NCBI GenBank assembly: GCA_025149285.1
Contig: CP102274.1
Location: 2,123,501-2,187,500, forward strand
Direction: 5' to 3'
From: Hungatella hathewayi
Lineage (GTDB): Bacteria; Bacillota; Clostridia; Lachnospirales; Lachnospiraceae
Length of the DNA: 64,000 nt
Under the pieces are notes generated by a model, which saw nothing but the letters and a program-made list of their open reading frames with translations, made no database searches and had not been told where the DNA came from. The translations under genes and the position numbers were made by a program. The stretch's first letter is position 1. The number at the start of each line of letters is the position of its first letter. Shown piece after piece: positions 1-8,506 of the stretch.

Positions 1-351
1 CTGTACTCGAAGTGTGGAAAGCAGGATTCCTACAGGCGAATATTTGTGGAAGACGTGTTCTGGGACAATGTGAAGCAATCCAATGTCCTGAAAACCGGCC
101 AGCGGGATTCTGACTCGGTGCTGCTGGTGATCCCGCTTGAGAGCCTGTTCGAGCCGATCCGTTTTACTGCCGGGAAGGATCTGGCTGTGAAAGGCCAGTG
201 CAATCACATGATTGACTGTAGCAGCCAGAAGAGTATGTCTGAGTCGCTGCAGGAACTGAAGCAGTGCCATGGCTGCGTGACGGTCATGACGGTAGATGAG
301 AAATTGTACGGCAGTGAATCAGCGCAGCATTATGAGCTGTCCTGCAAGTAG
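1..351 (+). CDS. Phage head-tail connector-type protein (DUF6751-like), 5' truncated by window edge
   Basis: The frame is open from base 1, so the start lies outside the window; an internal ATG at 46 is available but unnecessary. The visible product (about 116 residues, beginning LYSKCGKQ, ending YELSCK) sits directly upstream of a minor capsid gene, the position held by DUF6751 and other head-completion proteins in Clostridia siphophages. The pattern 'vFWdNvKqsN...D.V.l.IPl' fits that family as I remember it. The next gene starts 10 bases after the stop, behind an AGGAGGTG ribosome site. Family assignment is moderate; phage structural role is likely from position. Confidence 0.6.
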   Translation: MYSKCGKQDSYRRIFVEDVFWDNVKQSNVLKTGQRDSDSVLLVIPLESLFEPIRFTAGKDLAVKGQCNHMIDCSSQKSMSESLQELKQCHGCVTVMTVDEKLYGSESAQHYELSCK

Positions 352-361
352 GAGGTGTGCT

Positions 362-787
362 GTGAAGGTAGAACTTGAAATACAGCCGATAGAAGTGCTT
401 CTTGAGAAGCACGGCCTTCAGCCTGGCGGTCCAGTCCAGAAAGTGATTGACAGTGAGGCTATGAGATACATGAGTCCTTATATGCCGCGGCGCCAGGCCG
501 GTAATCTTGAACACATGATGATCATGGCTACAGTGACTGGTTCGGGAGAGATTAATACACCAGGGCCATATGCGCATTATTTGCACGAAGGTATCCTGTA
601 CGTGTCACCGACGACGAGAAGCTCTTGGGCGAAGGAAAATGAGATCAAGGTACCAACGGAAAAGGAACTTAAATACACTGGTGCCCCAATGCGGGGAAAG
701 AAGTGGTTCGACCGGATGAAAGCAGATCATAGAGATGATATTTTAGAGGCGGCACAGGCCAGGGTGGACAGAGGGGGGAAGATATGA
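362..787 (+). CDS. Phage minor capsid / head-tail joining protein (Minor_capsid_2 type)
   Basis: I chose the GTG at 362, which follows AGGAGGTG at the right distance; the product is 141 residues. The sequence has the features of the Minor_capsid_2 family: an N-terminal helix, 'MPRRQAGNLEHMM', a central PGPYAHYLHEG segment and 'GKKWFDRMKADH' near the C-terminus. Such proteins act as head-tail connectors in A118-like siphophages. The stop overlaps the next ATG, which indicates translational coupling inside the late operon. Function is inferred from family and order. Confidence 0.75.
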   Translation: MKVELEIQPIEVLLEKHGLQPGGPVQKVIDSEAMRYMSPYMPRRQAGNLEHMMIMATVTGSGEINTPGPYAHYLHEGILYVSPTTRSSWAKENEIKVPTEKELKYTGAPMRGKKWFDRMKADHRDDILEAAQARVDRGGKI

Positions 788-1239
788 CAATCATAGACTT
801 TTTACGCCAGAAGTTGACGGAGTACCCGAAGATATCGGAATTTATGGCCGGTGCGGATATCCACATTGATTTTACAGATCCGGATCCTACGAATTACGGC
901 TTGTCCAGTACCGGAGATAGCCTGATCCGGGAGGATGTTTTAGGTAACCAGATCCGGCAGCATAATTTTGTCATGTACGCGGTAGCTCAGTCATTTACCG
1001 ACTATAACCGGCTGGCGAACAGCAACTTTTTGCTTGAGCTGGCCTACTGGCTGGAGCGACTGCCGGAAGAGGACGGTATCAGCGTTGAGGTCGATAATCA
1101 AGCGATGATAGGCATATTTTTAAAAGCGACCTCTGCAAATGCTATGGCTATGCAGCCTATGACGGAAGATATTAACGATGGTGTGCTGTACCAGATACAG
1201 ATATACGCCCAATACAAAATAGAAAGTGAGGAATTTTAA
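784..1239 (+). CDS. Phage tail terminator / minor capsid protein (Minor_capsid_3 type)
   Basis: A 151-residue protein whose ATG overlaps the previous stop by four bases. It sits between the minor capsid gene and the tail-tube gene, where the tail terminator (tail completion protein) is normally encoded. The fold-type signature 'LLELAYWLERLPEEDG' and the C-terminal 'YQIQIYAQYKI' strand agree with the Minor_capsid_3/tail-terminator group. Family members are sometimes misannotated with unrelated names, so the call rests mainly on order and length. Confidence 0.65.
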   Translation: MTIIDFLRQKLTEYPKISEFMAGADIHIDFTDPDPTNYGLSSTGDSLIREDVLGNQIRQHNFVMYAVAQSFTDYNRLANSNFLLELAYWLERLPEEDGISVEVDNQAMIGIFLKATSANAMAMQPMTEDINDGVLYQIQIYAQYKIESEEF

Positions 1240-1716
1240 ATGCCAGAAGCAACAGGAAAAATCAAAAGAAAATTCATGGCTCATTATATTAATGCAGCTC
1301 TTCCGTCGGCTTCACAGGCGGCTTATGAGCGCCTTGGAAAAGATTTGGAAGAATACAACGTTGAGATGAATGCCAACATTGAGACAAAGAATAACATTAT
1401 GGGTGAGACAAGTGTTAATCTGGATAGTTACCAGCCGCAGGCCAGCGTAGAACCATATTATGCAGAAGCTGGTAGTCAGCTGTTTACACGTCTCCAGGGA
1501 ATTATTGATGAGCGGCAGATACTTGATGATCTCAAGACTGATGTGGTAGAAGTCCACCTGTGGGAGAGTGCAGTTTCAGGAGCATACACAGCCTATAAAG
1601 AGGAGGCTATCATTGAAGTGAGTAGTTATGGCGGAGATTATACCGGCTACCAGATCCCGTTTAACCTGCATTATACCGGAGTCAGGACAAAAGGAACGTT
1701 CAATATTTCATTTTAA
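1240..1716 (+). CDS. Phage major tail (tail tube) protein
   Basis: A 158-residue protein starting directly after the preceding stop. The sequence (N-terminal 'KIKRKFMAHYIN', central 'LDSYQPQASVEPYYAEAGSQLF', C-terminal beta-rich 'YTGVRTKGTFNISF') and its place before a tail chaperone-like gene and tape measure identify it as the tail-tube subunit, a single beta-sandwich protein that stacks as hexamers. The next phage gene is 42.9 kb away because the ICE entered just after this stop codon. Confidence 0.8.
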   Translation: MPEATGKIKRKFMAHYINAALPSASQAAYERLGKDLEEYNVEMNANIETKNNIMGETSVNLDSYQPQASVEPYYAEAGSQLFTRLQGIIDERQILDDLKTDVVEVHLWESAVSGAYTAYKEEAIIEVSSYGGDYTGYQIPFNLHYTGVRTKGTFNISF

Positions 1717-1780
1717 CAACTCTGATTATCTCAAAAAAGCCCAGAAATACGGGCAAATTACGGGATAGGGACACCGAATT

Positions 1781-1797
1781 TACTACCCATTTACTAC
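1781..1797 (+). other. Left-end arm-type integrase sites of the ICE
   Basis: Two direct TACTAC hexamers, at 1,781 and 1,792 (11 bp apart), lie about 50 bp inside the proposed left end. The right end has the same pair, at 44,391 and 44,403. Tn916-family integrases bind paired arm repeats near both ends through their N-terminal domain, so these are likely Int arm sites. This is pattern recognition only. Confidence 0.45.
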
Positions 1798-1888
1798 ATT
1801 CGGAGGGAGCCTTGACACGCTGCCTTTTCCCATGAAGCCCGCTATCCCAAACAGCGCACATCGAAAAATCGAATACGACACCGCAGAC

Positions 1889-1935
1889 AGCGGCGTTCTC
1901 TTTTCCCTTTGGGGAGATCAGGACGCCGCTTTTTT
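1889..1935 (+). terminator. Hairpin terminator just inside the ICE left end
   Basis: The arms AGCGGCGT (1,889-1,896) and ACGCCGCT (1,923-1,930) form a perfect 8-bp stem followed by a run of six T. It would stop phage late transcription entering the ICE and so could make the insertion polar on the downstream tail genes. Confidence 0.65.
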
Positions 1936-1965
1936 GCGACCAAATAGAGGAAGGAGCGACTGCCT

Positions 1966-3094
1966 ATGTACTTTACGTCCGGCAGCGACCGGGCCTTTGA
2001 ACAGATCATGCAGACAAGGCCAGGTGCGGATCATTTTGACAACGGCGAAGCCGGAGCGCCGGAGGACTGCGGCACTTGCCGATTTTATCGCCCGCAATGG
2101 AAATATCAATTCTGCGTTTACGCAGAATGCCCTTACCAGCCGGGCAAGCTCACCGCCCTTGACGGCGCGGTGAAATTTCAAGTGAAAGGAGTGGACGACG
2201 AGATGGCAGTTTTTCGAGTGGAGAAAAACCGGGGCTATACGGTGATGTCCAACCACCACCTGCGGAACAAGGATTTGTCCCTGAAAGCCAAGGGCCTGCT
2301 GTCGCAAATGCTGTCCCTGCCGGAGGATTGGGACTTTACGCTGAAAGGCTTGTCCCTTATCAACCGGGAGAAGATCGACGCGATCCGGGCGGCTGTCCGG
2401 GAGCTGGAACAGGCGGGCTATATCGTGCGTTCCCGTGAGCGCGACAGCCAAGGCCGCCTGCGCGGGGCGGATTACATCATTTACGAACAGCCCCAGCCTG
2501 TGCCGGATTCACCTACATTGGAAAATCCAACATTGGATAATCCAACGCAGGAAAAGCCTACGCAGGAAAAACCAACGCAATTAAATAAAGATAGATCAAG
2601 TAAAGAGAAATCAATTACAGATGGATCAAATACCGATTCCATTCCTATCCTTTCCCCTCCCTCTCCTTTGGGGGAAGAAGCGGCTGCGCCGCCGGAACGG
2701 AAAGGAACGGGAGCGAAATCACAGAGCGCCGTAGAGATTTATCGGGAGATCATCAAGGACAACATCGAGTATGAACACCTTTACCAGTACGCCAAGGGGA
2801 TTGACCGGGATATGCTGGACGAGATCGTGGACTTGCTGGTGGAAAACCGTATGCAGCGCCCGAAAGACTATCCGCATTGCCGGGGACGATTACCCCGCCG
2901 AGCTGGTGAAATCCAAGCTGATGAAACTGGACAGCTCTCACATTGAATTTGTCTTTGACTGTATCAGCAAAAACACCTCGGAAATCCGAAATATCAAGAA
3001 ATACCTGCTGGCGGTTCTGTTCAACGCCCCAAGCACCATCAACGGCTATTACACGGCGCTGGTGGCCCACGATATGAACACCGGCAAAATCTGA
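1966..3094 (+). pseudogene. ICE replication-initiator-like protein (DUF6017 type), frameshifted
   Basis: The main frame opens at ATG 1,966 (AGGAAGGAG upstream). After 79 residues with a Cys-rich patch (DCGTCRFY...CVYAECPY) it reaches an in-frame ATG at 2,203, where the recognised protein begins (MAVFRVEKN.GYTVMSNHHL, a winged-helix initiator-like domain). The linker has PTLEN/PTQEK repeats. The C-terminal domain breaks at the AAAA run 2,843-2,846: the main frame ends at 2,946 with unfamiliar sequence, while the +1 frame continues VCSARKTIRIAGDDYPAELV to NTGKI at 3,094, which fits the family. One extra A explains this. It could be a true mutation or a sequencing error. Confidence 0.75.
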
Positions 3095-3111
3095 AAAAGG
3101 AGGACAGCCCT

Positions 3112-3324
3112 ATGAAACAGGGAACTTTGATTTTTGACGAGCAGGCAGACCGCTATGACATCCGTTTTGACCTAGCGGACTACTACGGCGGCCTGCACTG
3201 CGGAGAAACCTTTGATGTATTGGCAGGCGGCAGATGGAGGCCCACCCGCATAGAAATGGCTGACAACTGGTATCTGGTGGGTATCCGCACCGACGACCTC
3301 TCCGGCCTGCGGGTGCGGATCTAA
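3112..3324 (+). CDS. DUF5348 family protein
   Basis: A 70-residue protein behind a good ribosome site (AAAAAGGAGG). The sequence (GTLIFDEQADRYDIRFDLADYYGGLHCGE...W.PTRIE...WYLVGI) matches the small DUF5348 proteins that follow the replication initiator gene in Tn1549-like elements. It is predicted to be a compact beta-rich soluble protein. No biochemical role is known to me; its constant position between the replication gene and pcfB-virD4 suggests a role in replication or transfer. Confidence 0.75.
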   Translation: MKQGTLIFDEQADRYDIRFDLADYYGGLHCGETFDVLAGGRWRPTRIEMADNWYLVGIRTDDLSGLRVRI

Positions 3325-3369
3325 GCTGTGCCGCCTGCCTGCTTTGACTTTCCAAAGGAGGGATAGCAG

Positions 3370-3846
3370 TTGCAGGAAGAAATCGAACAGAAAACCATCG
3401 CATTAGCGGTTAAGACAGGCAAGCTCACCGGCCAGGTATTGCAGGCGGCCATGAAGAAATTTCTGGCTGCCCGTCAATCAGCCAAGAGTAACCCCCACCA
3501 AGGCAGACAGAGCTTGCGGCAGCTCAAAAAGGACGGTTGCGCCCTGTCCAACATTGAAATCACCGATTCCAACATCGGCCTGTTTCGGCCCTGCGCCAAG
3601 AAATACGGAATTGATTTCACCCTGCGGAAAGACCGCACCACCCATCCGCCCCGGTATATCGTGATTTTCAAATCCAAGCAGGCGGACAATCTGGAACAGG
3701 CGTTTAAGGAGTTTACGGCCAAGAAGCTCAAACAGCAGGAACGCCCCTCCATCCGAAAGGCCCTATCCGCCATGAAACAAAAGGCCGCGGCCAAAGATAA
3801 GCAGCGGGCAAAGGAGAAAGTCAAGGAAAGGGGGCTGTCGCTGTGA
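3370..3846 (+). CDS. PcfB family protein (DUF3801)
   Basis: TTG start at 3,370 behind AAAGGAGGG; 158 residues. The N-terminal helix 'KTGKLTGQVLQAAMKKFLAA' and the GKQSLRQL-like 'HQGRQSLRQLKKDG' motif are typical of PcfB/DUF3801. The C-terminal third is very Lys/Arg-rich. In pCF10, PcfB is a soluble partner of the coupling protein PcfC. Here the stop overlaps the virD4 start by four bases, so the two are translationally coupled, which supports a relaxosome to coupling-protein adaptor role. Confidence 0.8.
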   Translation: MQEEIEQKTIALAVKTGKLTGQVLQAAMKKFLAARQSAKSNPHQGRQSLRQLKKDGCALSNIEITDSNIGLFRPCAKKYGIDFTLRKDRTTHPPRYIVIFKSKQADNLEQAFKEFTAKKLKQQERPSIRKALSAMKQKAAAKDKQRAKEKVKERGLSL

Positions 3847-4320
3847 AGCCAGAAGTAAAAAAACAAATCCTGTCCAACGCACCATATCTGCTGTTTGTTT
3901 ACCTGTTTGGCAAGCTGGGACAGACCTACCGGCTGGCGGCTGGGGCGGACTTGTCGGAAAAGCTCTTGCACCTTGCAGACGGCTTCTCCCTTGCCTTTGC
4001 AAGCGCCGCCCCCAGCTTCCACCTGTTCGATCTGGCGGTGGGCGTGGCCGGTGCCCTGCTGCTGCGGCTGATGGTGTACTGCAAGAGCAAGAACGCCAAG
4101 AAATACCGCAAAGGCGTAGAGTACGGCAGCGCCCGTTGGGGCGGCCCCAAAGATATCGCTCCGTACATCGCCCCGGTGTTTGATAACAACATCCTCCTGA
4201 CCCAGACGGAACGCCTCACCATGAACAACCGCCCCAAAGACCCCAAGACCGCCCGGAACAAAAACGTGCTGGTCATCGGAGGTTCCGGCAGCGGCAAGAC
4301 AAGATTTTTTGTGAAGCCGA
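3843..4320 (+). CDS. VirD4/TraG-type coupling protein, exon 1
   Basis: First 159 codons plus one base of the type IV coupling protein. Hydrophobic N-terminal segments (LLFVYLFGKLG; LFDLAVGVAGALLLRLMVY) anchor it in the membrane. The Walker A motif GGSGSGKT occupies residues 146-153 and is followed by RFFVKP, where the frame is interrupted by a group II intron. Joining base 4,320 to base 6,824 restores an Asn codon and the family sequence KPNLMQ. The protein would be an ATPase that feeds the relaxase-DNA complex to the secretion channel. Confidence 0.85.
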
Positions 4321-4902
4321 GTGCGCCCGTAAGGGCGGTATAAATCCTACCTTGAGCAAGTAGTAGGTAAAAGTATCAAGCGGCATTGTGCCGCAACCTA
4401 TCATTCCCCGTCTTACCCCAAAAGGGAAACCGGAGGGCGACCATAGCATGACGGAGGACACGGGGCGCTGAAGCCTCAGAAGCGCCGGCGTGACGGAATG
4501 AAAATCCACGTATGAGGATGGAAGCTAGACTGCTTGAATGACAGCCTGAAATCGGGACCAAGAGCGTACCCCTGACGTAGAGAGGTTGTACTCGTCAGTG
4601 TTCCTGACAGTCGCATTGTTTGGCTATGCGGCTGCTGATACTCGGAGCAGGTTCAGCCACGGGAAAGTGGAAAAAGGCGAACGTCACATACCGACAACGT
4701 GGAACGCTTGTTTATACCGTACTAAACGGGGATTGCCTAAAGTGAAATGCCGAAAGGCTATGAAAACGCTGAAATGCGGGGTTCTGAATATTCACCATGG
4801 CAACAGAGTTCCCATAGTAGTCTGCGGACGGGAAAGCCGTCTACATGGCAAAGGGGAACAGTGAATCATTTTCAAAACAGAAAGGATGGTGTGTGAGACA
4901 CT

Positions 4903-6720
4903 ATGAGAAATCCGATTCATGTCTTGAAAAGCCTTGAAGAAAAGGCAAGTGTAAGTAACAACAAATATGAAAGATTATATCGCAACCTATACAATCCAGA
5001 GTTCTATCTCCTTGCATATGCGAACATTGCGAAATCGCAGGGGAGCATGACGCAGGGGGTAGACGGGCAGACGCTGGACAACATGAGCCTGCCGAGAATT
5101 AACCGGATTATTGAATCCATACGCAACAGGACATATCAGCCAAAGCCTGCAAAAAGAAAGTACATTCCTAAAAAGAACGGGAAACTTCGCCCGTTGGGAA
5201 TCACTTCTACTGATGATAAGTTAGTGCAGGAAGTGGTCAGAATGATTCTTGAAGCAATCTATGAGCCGACATTCAGCAACAATTCACACGGTTTCAGACC
5301 AAAAAGAAGCTGTCACACGGCACTTACGCAAGTGAAGAAAAACTTCACAGGTGTTACATGGATTGTCGAGGGAGACATTAAGGCGTGCTTTGATAACTTC
5401 GACCATCATGTGTTGGTTGAATTACTGCGGAAAAGGATTTCAGACGAGGCTTTTATCGGTCTAATCTGGAAGTTCCTGAAAGCCGGATATATGGAACAAT
5501 GGCAGTACAACTGCACCTACTCCGGTGTTCCGCAGGGCAGCGGTATCAGTCCGATATGTGCAAACATCTACCTCAGCGAACTGGACAACTATATGCAGGA
5601 ATACAAAGAAAAGTATGATTGCGAGCCAGAACGCAGAAGGACGACCAGAGAATACGAGCGGGCGTCCCGGAGATACAGAAAGGCACGTAAAGCGTTAATG
5701 GGCGCAGAAAAATCAACTCCTGAACTGGTAAAAGAATTTAAGGATTCCAGAAGGAAGAAGATGAATCAGCACTATTACAATCCGTTTGAGGAAGGCTTCA
5801 AGAAAATCCAGTACAACCGTTACGCCGATGATTTTGTAATTGGCGTTATCGGCTCCAAAAAGGACGCAGAAAAAATCAAGGAAGATGTAAAAATCTTTCT
5901 CCAAGAAAAACTGCATTTGGAAATGTCCGAGGAAAAGACGAAAGTCACCCATTCCAGTAAGCCGGTACGCTATCTGGGGTACGATTTCAAAGTAATCCAT
6001 TCCAAGAACATGAAGCGTTGTAAAAACGGCGACATGAAACGGGTGTGGTATGGAAAAGTATTCCTGTATATGCCGAAAGAAAAATGGATTAAAAAAGCGA
6101 TGGAACGGGGAGCGATACAGGTGAAACGCAACAATGACACAGGCAAAGAAATGTGGCGTCCTATGCCAAGGAAAGACCTGATGAACCGCAGCGATGCAGA
6201 GATTGTGTCTACTTTCAATTCCGAAATTCGAGGGTTATATAACTTCTATCGGATAGCAGAAAACGTAGGCGCATTGCACAAGTATTACTACATGGTGCGG
6301 TACAGCATGTTAAAAACTCTGGCAGGAAAGCACAGAACGAATGTCAGTGTTATTAAGAAGCGGCACATGGTAAACGGAGTACTGAGAATCCCATACGATA
6401 CAACTAAGGGACGTAAATACTGCGAATTTTACCATGATGGATTCAGAAAGCACAGCGACGGCTATGACAATGTGGCAGACGTTATGCCGAGTTATAGGAA
6501 ATATGACAGCAGGCACACGATAGTAAACCGCATAAAAGCCGGAGTATGCGAGATTTGCGGGGAACATGCAGACTATTTATGTATGCACCACGTAAGAACG
6601 CTGAAATCGCTGAAAGGCAGGGATATATTTGAGCAGAAAATACTGAAAATGAGAAGAAAATCTCTGGCTCTCTGCCCTGACTGCTTTGAACTCTTACACG
6701 AAACCAAAGAATCAAGGTGA
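4903..6720 (+). CDS. ltrA: Group II intron reverse transcriptase/maturase/endonuclease (LtrA-like)
   Basis: A 605-residue intron-encoded protein. The reverse transcriptase blocks include RPLGI, 'GFRPKRSCHTAL', GDIKACFDN, 'GVPQGSGISP' and the catalytic YADD at residues 307-310. A maturase (X) domain follows (FNSEIRGLYNFYRIA). The C-terminus has an HNH-type zinc motif (CEICG...MHHVRTLKSLKG...CPDC), the en domain that cuts the second target strand. No frameshift or missing motif is visible, so splicing and retrohoming could both be active. It lies in the domain IV position of the intron. Confidence 0.95.
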   Translation: MRNPIHVLKSLEEKASVSNNKYERLYRNLYNPEFYLLAYANIAKSQGSMTQGVDGQTLDNMSLPRINRIIESIRNRTYQPKPAKRKYIPKKNGKLRPLGITSTDDKLVQEVVRMILEAIYEPTFSNNSHGFRPKRSCHTALTQVKKNFTGVTWIVEGDIKACFDNFDHHVLVELLRKRISDEAFIGLIWKFLKAGYMEQWQYNCTYSGVPQGSGISPICANIYLSELDNYMQEYKEKYDCEPERRRTTREYERASRRYRKARKALMGAEKSTPELVKEFKDSRRKKMNQHYYNPFEEGFKKIQYNRYADDFVIGVIGSKKDAEKIKEDVKIFLQEKLHLEMSEEKTKVTHSSKPVRYLGYDFKVIHSKNMKRCKNGDMKRVWYGKVFLYMPKEKWIKKAMERGAIQVKRNNDTGKEMWRPMPRKDLMNRSDAEIVSTFNSEIRGLYNFYRIAENVGALHKYYYMVRYSMLKTLAGKHRTNVSVIKKRHMVNGVLRIPYDTTKGRKYCEFYHDGFRKHSDGYDNVADVMPSYRKYDSRHTIVNRIKAGVCEICGEHADYLCMHHVRTLKSLKGRDIFEQKILKMRRKSLALCPDCFELLHETKESR

Positions 6721-6729
6721 TTCATGGAA

Positions 6730-6762
6730 AGCCGGATACGCTGAGAGGTGTACGTCCGGTTT
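6730..6762 (+). ncRNA. Group II intron domain V
   Basis: A catalytic hairpin: AGCCGGATACGCT, a GAGA tetraloop, then GGTGTACGTCCGGTT. It has the AGC triad, a two-base bulge and GNRA-type loop expected for domain V, located 61 bp before the 3' splice site. Confidence 0.85.
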
Positions 6763-6823
6763 GGGAGGCGGCTCCCTGAAACCTACTGATGAAAGTCAGC
6801 AAGGCGCAGGGTGCCTACCTCAT

Positions 6824-8151
6824 ACCTGATGCAGTGCGTGTCCAAGGACTATCCGGCCTCGTTCATTGTCACCGATCCGAAAGGGGGCCTGATCGGTGAG
6901 GTGGGGCAACTCCTTGTACGGTGTGGCTACCGGGTCAAAGTGCTGAATACCATCAATTTTTCCAAGAGTATGCGGTACAACCCATTCCGCTACATTCATT
7001 CGGAAAAAGACATCTTAAAACTGGTCAACACCCTGATCTGCAACACCAAGGGAGAGGGCGAAAAAAGCACCGAAGATTTTTGGGTGAAGTCGGAACGTCT
7101 GTTGTATTCGGCTCTCATTGGCTACATCTGGTACGAAGCGCCGGACGATGAAATGAATTTCACAACGCTACTTGAAATGATTAACGCCAGCGAAGCCCGC
7201 GAGGACGACCCGGAATTTCAATCCCCGGTAGACCAGATGTTTGAACGGCTGGAAGAAAAAGACCCGGAACACTTTGCGGTGCGCCAGTACAAAAAATTCC
7301 TTCTGTCGGCAGGCAAAACCCGCAGTTCCATTTTGATTAGCTGCGGAGCCAGATTAGCGCCATTTGACATCCGGGAAGTGCGGGATCTGATGGAGGACGA
7401 CGAGCTGGAGCTTGACACCATCGGGGATGAAAAAACGGCCCTGTTCCTCATTATGAGCGACACGGACACGACCTTTAACTTCATTCTTGCCATGGTACAG
7501 AGCCAGCTTATCAACCTCTTATGCGATCGGGCCGATGACAAATACGGCGGGCGGCTGCCCGTCCATGTGCGGATGATTCTGGACGAGTTTGCCAACATCG
7601 GTCAGATTCCCAACTTTGACAAGCTGATCGCCACCATCCGAAGCCGGGAAATCTCGGCTTCTATCATTTTGCAGAGCCAGTCACAGTTAAAGGCCATCTA
7701 CAAGGATGCAGCGGAAATCATTTCCGACAACTGCGACTGTACGCTTTTCCTGAGTGGAAGAGGCAAGAACGCCAAGGAAATCGCGGATGTGCTGGGCAAG
7801 GAAACCATTGACAGCTACAACCAAAGCGAGAACCGGGGCGCGCAGACCTCCCACGGACTGAACTACCAAAAACTCGGAAAGGAGCTGATGAGCCAGGACG
7901 AAATTGCAACCATGGACGGAGGCAAGTGTATTTTGCAGGTACGCGGGGTGAGGCCGTTTTTCAGTGAGAAGTACGATATTACACGCCACCCCCGCTACAA
8001 ATACCTCTCGGATGCCGACAAACAGAACACCTTTGATGTGGACAGGTACTTGTCATCCCTGCGCCGGAAAAAACGGCGCGTGGTGTCGGAGGATGAACCC
8101 TTTGACCTTTACGATATCGACCTGTCGGACGAAGATTTGGCCGCAAAGTGA
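6824..8151 (+). CDS. VirD4/TraG-type coupling protein, exon 2
   Basis: Carries the remaining ~442 codons: 'SFIVTDPKGGLIGEVGQLL' directly after the P-loop region, Walker B 'VRMILDEFANIGQIPNF', then the SREISASIILQSQSQL and 'CDCTLFLSG' motifs of the TraG/TraD RecA-like core, and an acidic C-terminus (DEPFDLYDIDLSDEDLA). Combined with exon 1 the product is 601 residues, normal for the family. Without splicing this half has only a weak GTG at 6,811 inside the intron and would lack the P-loop. Confidence 0.88.
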
Positions 8152-8164
8152 AGCGGCTTTTTTT
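8140..8164 (+). terminator. Terminator at the end of virD4
   Basis: GCCGC (8,140) pairs with GCGGC (8,153), followed by seven T. The stem overlaps the virD4 stop codon. It would reduce read-through into the Maff2 gene. Confidence 0.55.
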
Positions 8165-8215
8165 CTGTAATCAATCAAATTTGTTCGCCGGAAACCGGCA
8201 GAAAGCGAGGCATAT

Positions 8216-8431
8216 ATGGAATTTTTCAATAGTGCAGTGGATACGTTACAGACCATCGTTGTGGGCCTGGGCGGAGCGCTCTGTGTATGGGGCGGCGTCA
8301 ATCTGTTGGAGGGATACGGGGCCGACAACCCCGCCAGCAAGAGCCAGGGAATCAAGCAGCTTGTCGCGGGCGGAGGCGTGGCCCTCATTGGCATGACCCT
8401 CGTCCCGCTGCTGTCCGGGCTGCTGGGATAA
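8216..8431 (+). CDS. Maff2 family membrane protein
   Basis: A 71-residue protein with two hydrophobic helices (TIVVGLGGALCVWGGVNLL; LVAGGGVALIGMTLVPLLSG) separated by a short polar turn containing NPASKSQG. This is the Maff2 family, always next to the VirB6-like gene in Tn1549-type elements. Size and topology resemble VirB2-type pilins, so a structural role in the transfer channel is plausible, but that is inference. A strong hairpin follows at 8,460, which could stabilise this small transcript. Confidence 0.8.
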   Translation: MEFFNSAVDTLQTIVVGLGGALCVWGGVNLLEGYGADNPASKSQGIKQLVAGGGVALIGMTLVPLLSGLLG

Positions 8432-8459
8432 TCCTTTTATTTATCTGCAAGCAATACGC

Positions 8460-8487
8460 CGCGCCCTCCTGCTGTTTGGAGGGCGCG
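8460..8487 (+). promoter_or_regulatory. Intergenic GC-rich hairpin between Maff2 and VirB6-like genes
   Basis: Perfect 10-bp arms CGCGCCCTCC and GGAGGGCGCG with an 8-nt loop and no T tract. It is probably an RNA processing or stability structure rather than a terminator, separating a pilin-like gene from the rest of the operon. A new ribosome site (AAAGGAGGG) follows. Confidence 0.5.
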
Positions 8488-8506
8488 GGAAAGGAGGGAT
8501 ACACAC

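Larger units (their letters stand above)
4321..6823 (+). mobile_element. Group II intron interrupting virD4
   Basis: The 5' end GTGCG (4,321) matches the GUGYG consensus. A domain V hairpin with an AGC triad lies at 6,730-6,762, and the 3' end is AT (AY consensus). These boundaries splice virD4 exactly in frame (478 + 1,328 nt = 602 codons). About 580 nt of structured RNA precede the maturase ORF. The intron sits immediately downstream of the P-loop codons. Splicing would be required for conjugation, so activity of the maturase matters for ICE transfer. Confidence 0.9.

Noticed and set aside
4586..4864. 92-codon ORF before the maturase
   Set aside because: Lies within the 5' ribozyme part of the group II intron; no ribosome site and no protein-like pattern.
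4903..6720. Reverse transcriptase as part of a diversity-generating retroelement
   Set aside because: The protein is a full LtrA-type maturase with X and HNH domains and sits in a group II intron; I saw no template/variable repeat pair near the fibre genes.
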